Shown piece after piece: positions 59,058 through 64,000 of a stretch of DNA of 64,000 bases; within the stretch, counting starts at the first letter, position 1, and each line of letters starts with the position of its first letter. This DNA is from an uncultured Eubacteriales bacterium (GTDB lineage Bacteria; Bacillota; Clostridia; Oscillospirales; Oscillospiraceae): the NCBI GenBank assembly GCA_900546485.1, contig URDK01000001.1:1-64000 (forward strand), given 5' to 3'. The position numbers and the translations under genes were made by a program. The notes below the pieces were generated by a model, which ran no database searches, had not been told where the DNA came from, and saw nothing but the letters and a program-made list of their open reading frames with translations.

Positions 59058-59587
59058 GAAAACTCCTCTTTCGCCGTCACTCCGGCGAGGGCACCCCCAT
59101 GATCCTTGCCATTGTATTGGTTCTGATGATGTTGTTTTGCACTGTTGCGGAATTCAGCCGCCTGTGGATCATCGCCCATGGTGTGGAGGAGGCAGCCCAG
59201 CAGGCGGTCATTTCCACCATCAACGATAATTACGATGATGTGTACCATACGGTCAGAGAGGGCTATGCAGCAGGCTGGTATCCGGACGGCGCCGGCAGCT
59301 GGGATGAGAGCGTGGATACCGGCGATGTATACGGCCAGCTCTCCAATATCCTCGGGCTGAAAAATACACCGCAGGGGTTTCAGAAAACAGCCGGCGGCAC
59401 TGTAGAATACACGATCTCTGAGCTGTCGGTGGAACTGGATAATAATGCGCTCAGCTCCGGACAAAGTGAGGGGTACATCGCCAAAGTGGAGATTCGGTTG
59501 AAGGTTCCTGTGCGCTTTTTGGGAAACCTTCTGCCCGCTGCTGACATGACCTTGCACACAGAGGCGAAATATATGCCTCTCTTCTAA
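59054..59587 (+). CDS. TadE-like pseudopilin
   Basis: A 177-aa protein beginning MRKLLFRRHSGEGTPMILAI. The SGEG motif (10-13) is followed by a helix at about 16-36 and then HGVEEAAQQAVISTINDNYDDVYH, the polar helix typical of TadE-like proteins. The rest, with VEYTISELSVELD and AKVEIRLKVPVRFLGN, is a secreted beta domain. It overlaps the DUF4320 gene by 4 nt. Likely a minor pilin or tip component. Confidence 0.8.
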   Translation: MRKLLFRRHSGEGTPMILAIVLVLMMLFCTVAEFSRLWIIAHGVEEAAQQAVISTINDNYDDVYHTVREGYAAGWYPDGAGSWDESVDTGDVYGQLSNILGLKNTPQGFQKTAGGTVEYTISELSVELDNNALSSGQSEGYIAKVEIRLKVPVRFLGNLLPAADMTLHTEAKYMPLF

Positions 59588-59605
59588 AATCTTTGCCCTT
59601 TTCAA

Positions 59606-59634
59606 TAGACTTTCCCAAAAGAGTGTGGTATTGT
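59606..59634 (+). promoter_or_regulatory. Possible promoter before the DUF6550 gene
   Basis: TAGACT (59606-59611), a 17-bp spacer with TGTGG before the -10, and TATTGT (59629-59634). It lies in the 84-bp gap after the TadE-like gene. The match is moderate. Confidence 0.4.
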
Positions 59635-59671
59635 CCTGTTGAAAAGAAAATCTCAACGGAGGTGTTATCAT

Positions 59672-60244
59672 ATGACAGAGAAGAAAAAAAGACTCGCCAT
59701 CATTGGCGTATGCGGCATCCTGTGCGCAGCTCTGGCTGTGGGGATCGCCACTCGATTCGGTGGCAATGCAGAGCTCCCTTCCGGAAAAGTGGAGGATGGA
59801 TCTGCCGTAAGCAGCGATCCCAATGTATCGCTCCAAGAAAGCGATGCTGCCATTCCTGATCCAAAACCGGATATTGAGACTCAGGCTCCTGCCCAGAACG
59901 ATCCTGCCCAGGGAGCAGACTCCAACGGCACAGAACAAACTATCCAGGCTAACCCCGACAAACCAAACGCCCCCGATGGAAAACCTGTTCTTCCGGATGA
60001 TCATAAAGCCGAAGATGTCCCAGAGGACGAGCGGAAAACGGAAGACGAGGCACCGCCTGCCTATGAGGAGAAGCCTGCTGCTCCGCCCGTCAGCAGTGAA
60101 CCCGCTGCCGGCAGCACCAACTCTGCAGGTCAGGTCTATGTACCTGGATTCGGGTATGTAGACCACGGTGGTGAAAACACCGTGATCGAAGGCAATGATA
60201 TCTATGAAAACGGCAATAAAATCGGGATCATGGGCGGTGAGTAA
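59672..60244 (+). CDS. DUF6550-like membrane-anchored Pro/Glu-rich protein
   Basis: A 190-aa protein: a basic start (MTEKKKRLAIIG), one helix at about 7-26, then a long low-complexity Pro/Asp/Glu/Ala segment (about 45-155) and a small C-terminal motif GQVYVPGFGYVDHGGENTVI. The disordered segment could cross the wall and present the C-terminal motif outside. It matches DUF6550 proteins of conjugative elements; no role is known. GGAGGTG upstream of the ATG. Confidence 0.75.
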   Translation: MTEKKKRLAIIGVCGILCAALAVGIATRFGGNAELPSGKVEDGSAVSSDPNVSLQESDAAIPDPKPDIETQAPAQNDPAQGADSNGTEQTIQANPDKPNAPDGKPVLPDDHKAEDVPEDERKTEDEAPPAYEEKPAAPPVSSEPAAGSTNSAGQVYVPGFGYVDHGGENTVIEGNDIYENGNKIGIMGGE

Positions 60245-60260
60245 AGCCCGCCCGAAACTC

Positions 60261-60295
60261 AAAGGTGCAGTCGATAAAGACTGTGCCTTTTCCTT
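60261..60295 (+). terminator. Terminator after the DUF6550-like gene
   Basis: AAAGG-GCAGTC (60261-60272) pairs with GACTG-GCCTTT (60279-60290) with one mismatch, then TTCCTTT. It separates the pilus operon from the secreted-protein gene. Confidence 0.75.
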
Positions 60296-60322
60296 TGCGT
60301 TAAATCAGAAGGGAGGGAATCG

Positions 60323-62041
60323 ATGAAACGAATCCTTGCACTGCTCCTGTCGATGGTACTCATGCTGGGGATCTCTGTACCTGCTTATGCGACCGGTGAC
60401 GGAAACATTGACGGCGGTGGCGGCAATATGGGGCATGGCACTTCAACAAACTACTGGAATCCCGGCATGGATGGAGTCCGTATTTCAGTTGTAAATGCGT
60501 CTACCCACTCTGTTGTCGGAAATACGATTGATTGGAGCAATAAAAGCCCAAATTCCAACACAATACATTTCGGAAAGGTTTCAAAGCTATCCTATAACAG
60601 CGGTTCTGCGTTATCTCCACAGGTAGGAAATTATGCTTGTATACGCCCAGGTCAGAGCCTGCCGCGCATCATTTCTTCTGGCAGCTCCCCGGCAAGCATT
60701 GATGCCATCCGCAGCTACTTTACCGATGAGCAGGTTATCCGTGCCATTGCCGGGTATGTGGGGATGGATTTTGACACGCTCGTCGGCGGGGAATATAAGA
60801 TCGTCATTGAGCCGATTGCATATCTGGTCTACCAGGGAGCACATTACGCAATGACTGCCACAGAAGCAGCTCTCTATGATCAGAAGGTCAATGGCAACCT
60901 TCGACGCTGGATGGCGTCACTGACGCACCAGAATCTGCCGCTGGCGATTTTTCTGGAGGAAGCGGATCTGGGATATCCTGCATGGTCCGGCAGCACAAGC
61001 AAAAGAGTCAGCAACGAGCAGATCATCTCCTCACTGGGTATCGGTATCGTGCGGTTCAATGAGGAGGTGGAGCCGCCTGATATAAACGAATTTGATTACG
61101 AATACCGGGTGAATACCGATGTCATCACCTCAGTGGAGGTATCTGGTGGACAGTCCGATCCAGACCATCCGGTATCTGTTCAATTTATCATAGAGGGGCG
61201 CACCTATACTGTAAGCAATGTCTATTACCCCGAAGGCGACAGCCAGCTGGTCTGGGTGAAATGGCATACCCCGGAAGAACCCTGCGTCTGTACCATCCAG
61301 GTTCTGGTACAAGGTGGCAGTGCGGCCCAAAGCACGATTATCGCCAACATCGTGAGTCTGGAGGGGCATGATCCTCCCAACCCTGTAGCAGATGACCGCA
61401 ACGACAATTTCCGCCCTGCAGAAATTCCGGAGCAAGAAACAGTCACTTCTAACTCCTGGGGTATCTGGTCCCCCTGGTGGAGGGAAAACTGGGTGAAGTG
61501 CTGGCATACCGACCATTGGACCGACAGCGATGGAAAGAGCCACACTGACCGCTGGTATCATTGGGTGGACAATGGCTGGTGGGAGTTTGACTACAACAGC
61601 TGCACGGCCAGCCTGTCAGCGTCTATGGACATTGTGCCGGACAGCCTTTCTCCAACCGCTACAACCACCACGCTGAAAAGTGGATATGGCATCCAGCAGA
61701 GAGTGACCGCATCGGTCAGCACCAATCAAAGCTCTGCGGTAACCGCTGCACAGAATGCCGTGACCTATTTCCCCGAATTCGGCTACGAATCCTTCTGGCG
61801 GCTCCTGCGTCCAGGCATCAGCGGCAGACGCTCGTCCTTCACATTCCAAGATAACCCTTACAGCACCTATGACCGCCCGACCCATTTCACACCCATCTGG
61901 TACCCCGACGGCAGCTACACCCCTTATACCTGGCTGCTGGACTGTTGGACTCCGGCAGGTATGCTTTCTGTAAATCTGACCGATACTGTACGCATTTCCG
62001 GTGACCTGTGGGAAGAATGGCACATTGCCCCATCTAAGTAA
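60323..62041 (+). CDS. Secreted protein with a tryptophan-rich segment
   Basis: A 572-aa exported protein: signal peptide 1-24 (MKRILALLLSMVLMLGISVPAYATG), a Gly/Asn/Ser-rich start, a mixed domain to about 260, a beta domain (about 270-355), and a segment at 379-420 with eleven Trp (WGIWSPWWRENWVKCWH and following). Two Cys near 390 and 425 may form a disulfide. No LPXTG or other wall anchor is visible. Its place between pilus genes and transfer membrane genes suggests a surface adhesin or pore-associated component. Not a family I recognise. Confidence 0.75.
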   Translation: MKRILALLLSMVLMLGISVPAYATGDGNIDGGGGNMGHGTSTNYWNPGMDGVRISVVNASTHSVVGNTIDWSNKSPNSNTIHFGKVSKLSYNSGSALSPQVGNYACIRPGQSLPRIISSGSSPASIDAIRSYFTDEQVIRAIAGYVGMDFDTLVGGEYKIVIEPIAYLVYQGAHYAMTATEAALYDQKVNGNLRRWMASLTHQNLPLAIFLEEADLGYPAWSGSTSKRVSNEQIISSLGIGIVRFNEEVEPPDINEFDYEYRVNTDVITSVEVSGGQSDPDHPVSVQFIIEGRTYTVSNVYYPEGDSQLVWVKWHTPEEPCVCTIQVLVQGGSAAQSTIIANIVSLEGHDPPNPVADDRNDNFRPAEIPEQETVTSNSWGIWSPWWRENWVKCWHTDHWTDSDGKSHTDRWYHWVDNGWWEFDYNSCTASLSASMDIVPDSLSPTATTTTLKSGYGIQQRVTASVSTNQSSAVTAAQNAVTYFPEFGYESFWRLLRPGISGRRSSFTFQDNPYSTYDRPTHFTPIWYPDGSYTPYTWLLDCWTPAGMLSVNLTDTVRISGDLWEEWHIAPSK

Positions 62042-62131
62042 AGCACAGAAATTGCAGCGTAAGGCCGTGAGCATGCTTCCGGCTTTCTGCCTGTGCGGTT
62101 CACGACCTTTCCTGCCCATAGGAGGTATTAT

Positions 62132-62476
62132 ATGAACCGCAAAACTAAAAGACTGCTCGTTTCCTTCGCTGCTGTCATGGCCATGGCCTGTATGATGGCA
62201 GTACCCGCCTTTGCAACCGGAACCGGAGATGTGGCCGGCGCTGTTGAAAGCACCTGGGCCACCGCATCCACGCAGATCAAGACGGTGGTCAACAATGTGG
62301 TATTCCCGGCTATCGACCTGATCCTCGCCGTGTTCTTCTTTGCGAAACTTGGCACCGCTTACTTTGATTACAGAAAAAGCGGTCAGTTTGAATGGATGGC
62401 GCCTGCCATCTTGTTTGCCTGTCTGGTCTTTACACTGACTGCCCCTATGTACATCTGGGGAATCATCGGCATCTAA
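62132..62476 (+). CDS. DUF3852-like small membrane protein (VirB2-like)
   Basis: A 114-aa protein starting MNRKTKRLLVSFAAVMAMAC, with a signal peptide (cut near AFATG, about 28), a short polar loop and two helices (about 55-72 and 88-108). This layout matches VirB2/TrbC-type conjugative pilins and the DUF3852 family. AGGAGG lies upstream. A longer frame from 62093 has no site. If it is the conjugative pilin, the element has two different fibre subunits. Confidence 0.75.
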   Translation: MNRKTKRLLVSFAAVMAMACMMAVPAFATGTGDVAGAVESTWATASTQIKTVVNNVVFPAIDLILAVFFFAKLGTAYFDYRKSGQFEWMAPAILFACLVFTLTAPMYIWGIIGI

Positions 62477-62488
62477 GGAGAGATAACG

Positions 62489-62914
62489 ATGAACTTTTAC
62501 GAACAGGAGCTGAGGAGAATCGTAGAGGGTACATACCCCGACGCAACATTTGCAGGCAGAGCCTGTTATGTACGGCTGGATGCAATGAACCGTGCAAAAA
62601 TCCAGTTTGTATCCACCCATATCTCCAATCAATACGACGCTCTGCGCATGACCATCCTGAACCGTAACGAGGGAGAAGTGGATCATCTTCTTCTCCGTTT
62701 TGGGGATCTGCTGGGAAAGAAAATGGTTCAAAACCGGAACTTCAAGGATGGTGTACTGCCGCATCTCTGGGATGATTATGGAAAGATATCCTGGTATGTC
62801 TACCAACCAGGCAGCAGGGACTACCAGCAGCTTACAGATGCTGTAACCGATTATCTGGAGGTGTTTCAGGAGCAGAGCCAGTCTGCCGACCAGCAGTGGC
62901 AGCAAACCATGTAA
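62489..62914 (+). CDS. Element-encoded hypothetical protein
   Basis: A 141-aa soluble protein starting MNFYEQELRRIVEGTYPDAT. The pattern AGRACYVRLDAMNRAKIQFVST and DALRMTILNRNEGEVDHLLLRFGD is distinct; the end is Gln-rich. It sits between the VirB2-like and TrbL-like genes, 12 nt after the former. I do not recognise a domain. GGAGAG precedes the ATG. Confidence 0.7.
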   Translation: MNFYEQELRRIVEGTYPDATFAGRACYVRLDAMNRAKIQFVSTHISNQYDALRMTILNRNEGEVDHLLLRFGDLLGKKMVQNRNFKDGVLPHLWDDYGKISWYVYQPGSRDYQQLTDAVTDYLEVFQEQSQSADQQWQQTM

Positions 62915-62928
62915 ATCAAAATTGACCT

Positions 62929-62962
62929 AAGGGCCGTACCAGCTGTACGGCCCTTGCCTTTT
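62929..62962 (+). terminator. Terminator-like hairpin
   Basis: AAGGGCCGTAC (62929-62939) pairs perfectly with GTACGGCCCTT (62945-62955), followed by GCCTTTT. It lies between the 141-aa gene and the TrbL-like gene. Confidence 0.8.
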
Positions 62963-63010
62963 ATCCCAGACAGCTGGTGCGGCTCACCTTGAAAAGAGGT
63001 GAAGAAACCA

Positions 63011-63910
63011 TTGTTTATTTGGGATTTTGTTGCGGATACCGTCCTTGGTCAGATCGTGGATTGGATCTACGGTCAGGTCATGGGATTTCTCGGCAACTTC
63101 TTTGCAGAGATGGGAAATATGGGCGTCGAGCTGTTCACCATGAGTTGGGTGCAGAGCGTCGTTCTGTTTTTCTCTTATCTGGCCTGGGCGCTGTATGGCA
63201 CAGGACTGGTAGTGGCCTGCTTTGAATGCGGCATCGAATACTCCTCCGGCAGAGGCAATGTCAAAGAGGTCGCATTGGGTGCCATCAAGGGGTTTATGGC
63301 GGTCAGCCTTTTTACAGTCGTTCCGGTGCGGCTCTATGAATTGTCCGTGACCCTGCAAAGTCAGATGACTGCGGGGATCACTGGATATGGCACATCCATT
63401 GGGGAGGTAGCATCTGAAATTGTCGGCACACTTAATGGAGTAGAGTCGCTGACAGAAATGGCTCCCGGCTCGTATTTTGGATTTGCATCCATTACCAGCC
63501 CCATCATGCTGCTTTTCTGCATCATCCTGATGGCCTATGCCGTCATCAAAGTATTCTTTGCGAATCTGAAACGAGGCGGAATCCTGCTCATTCAGATTGC
63601 CGTGGGAAGCCTGTATATGTTCAGCGTACCCCGTGGTTTTACCGATGGATTTGTCCAGTGGTGCAAGCAGATCATCGGTTTGTGCCTAACTGCCTTTTTG
63701 CAATCCACTATCCTGATTGCAGGGCTAATGGTATTTAAAGATCATGCCTTGCTGGGACTTGGCCTGATGCTGTCTGCCGGTGAGATCCCCCGCATCGCCG
63801 GGACCTTCGGTCTGGACACTACCACCAGAGCCAATATCATGTCTGCCGTGTATACTGCCCAGGCGGCGGTGAATACCACAAGAACCGTTGTGCAGGCGGT
63901 GTCCAAATGA
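63011..63910 (+). CDS. TrbL/VirB6-like conjugal transfer membrane protein (DUF6045-like)
   Basis: A 299-aa membrane protein with about six helices, for example VVLFFSYLAWALYGTGLVVACF, IMLLFCIILMAYAVIKVFF and the region near LCLTAFLQSTILIAGLMVF. Layout and the context beside a VirB2-like gene match TrbL/VirB6, the polytopic core of type IV secretion systems. I chose the TTG at 63011, preceded by GAGGTG; a GTG at 62999 is in frame too. It overlaps the next gene by 4 nt. Confidence 0.75.
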   Translation: MFIWDFVADTVLGQIVDWIYGQVMGFLGNFFAEMGNMGVELFTMSWVQSVVLFFSYLAWALYGTGLVVACFECGIEYSSGRGNVKEVALGAIKGFMAVSLFTVVPVRLYELSVTLQSQMTAGITGYGTSIGEVASEIVGTLNGVESLTEMAPGSYFGFASITSPIMLLFCIILMAYAVIKVFFANLKRGGILLIQIAVGSLYMFSVPRGFTDGFVQWCKQIIGLCLTAFLQSTILIAGLMVFKDHALLGLGLMLSAGEIPRIAGTFGLDTTTRANIMSAVYTAQAAVNTTRTVVQAVSK

Positions 63911-64000
63911 CGGCACTGACGATGGGCAGTCTGTTTGATGGGATCGGCGGGTTTCCTCTTGCCGCAGTTCATAACGGAATTGTCCCTGTGTGGGCAAGTG
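63907..64000 (+). CDS. DNA cytosine-C5 methyltransferase, N-terminal fragment (runs off the window)
   Basis: Only 31 codons are visible: MTALTMGSLFDGIGGFPLAA and a few more. GSLFDGIGGFPLAA is motif I of cytosine-C5 methyltransferases, where SAM binds. The ATG overlaps the stop of the TrbL-like gene by 4 nt. The element therefore encodes adenine and cytosine methyltransferases at different places. The rest of the protein is beyond base 64000. Confidence 0.85.
   Translation, partial: MTALTMGSLFDGIGGFPLAAVHNGIVPVWAS

Larger units (their letters stand above)
40709..64000 (+). mobile_element. Integrative conjugative element (left part), inserted at ssrA
   Basis: Everything after ssrA is on the plus strand, visibly lower in GC, uses many TTG and GTG starts, and encodes mobile-element families: ArdA-like proteins, DUF4314, DUF3849-like, SpoVG-like, YodL-like, DNA methyltransferases, a Tad-type pilus operon, a VirB2-like and a TrbL-like membrane protein. 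The accessory module comes first (41-52.9 kb), then the surface/transfer module (53-64 kb). Relaxase, VirB4/VirD4 ATPases and integrase are not in the window, so conjugative status is inferred from the gene set. Confidence 0.85.

Noticed and set aside
1..64000. CRISPR arrays, rRNA operons, classical tRNAs and transposase genes
   Set aside because: No regularly spaced repeats, rRNA sequences or complete tRNA cloverleafs other than tmRNA were seen, and no transposase motif was recognised in any reading frame.

Overview
The window (64 kb) comes from a GC-rich, spore-forming clostridial Firmicute. My best guess is a gut member of the Oscillospiraceae/Ruminococcaceae. The evidence is the mraZ-to-ftsZ division and wall cluster, a MurE with the DNPR motif of meso-diaminopimelate-adding enzymes, sporulation genes (yqfC, yqfD, ylbJ-like), WalRK, and Bacillus-like gene order for yqfC-yqfD-phoH, ybeY and era-yqzL-recO. 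No species can be named from sequence reading alone.

Region 1 (1-11.8 kb, minus strand) is the dcw cluster, transcribed mraZ-rsmH-ftsL-PBP-murE-mraY-ftsW-murG-murA-ftsQ-ftsZ. It has a clear mraZ promoter, a MraZ-box-like repeat, and a second promoter just before ftsZ. murF, murD, murB, murC and ftsA are not in it. Region 2 (12-31 kb) is housekeeping: coaD, rsmD, uvrC, an EamA transporter, HPr, mutS2, recO, yqzL, era, a RarD-like transporter, ybeY, an M32 carboxypeptidase, phoH, yqfD/yqfC, a ylbJ-like gene, a split chromate transporter and a phosphohexomutase. Region 3 (31-38.8 kb) is the wal locus: nudF-walR-walK-yycH-yycI, then a second murA with its own promoter, walJ and rlmH. Region 4 (38.9-40.7 kb, plus strand) is the trans-translation locus: smpB, a cyclophilin and the tmRNA gene ssrA.

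Region 5 (40.709 kb to the end, all plus strand) has visibly lower GC and starts exactly after the CCA end of ssrA. I read it as the left part of an integrative conjugative element inserted at the 3' end of ssrA; the integrase and right end lie outside the window. It opens with a leader of competing hairpins and an accessory module: four long ArdA-like proteins, DUF4314, a D12-class adenine methyltransferase, DUF3849-like, SpoVG-like and YodL-like proteins, and one frameshifted gene. After a terminator comes a compact Tad-type (type IVc) pilus operon: a small prepilin-like protein, GxGD prepilin peptidase, CpaB, TadZ-like ATPase, CpaF, TadB, TadC and two pseudopilin-like proteins. Then follow a Pro/Glu-rich anchored protein, a secreted protein with an extreme tryptophan-rich segment, a VirB2-like small membrane protein, a TrbL/VirB6-like membrane protein and the start of a cytosine-C5 methyltransferase.

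The most interesting system is this element. A Tad-type fibre machine sits beside type IV secretion-like membrane parts, with an array of putative anti-restriction proteins and two DNA methyltransferases. Three small proteins share an N-terminal (A/S)GEG motif before a hydrophobic helix, which makes them likely substrates of the element's own prepilin peptidase.
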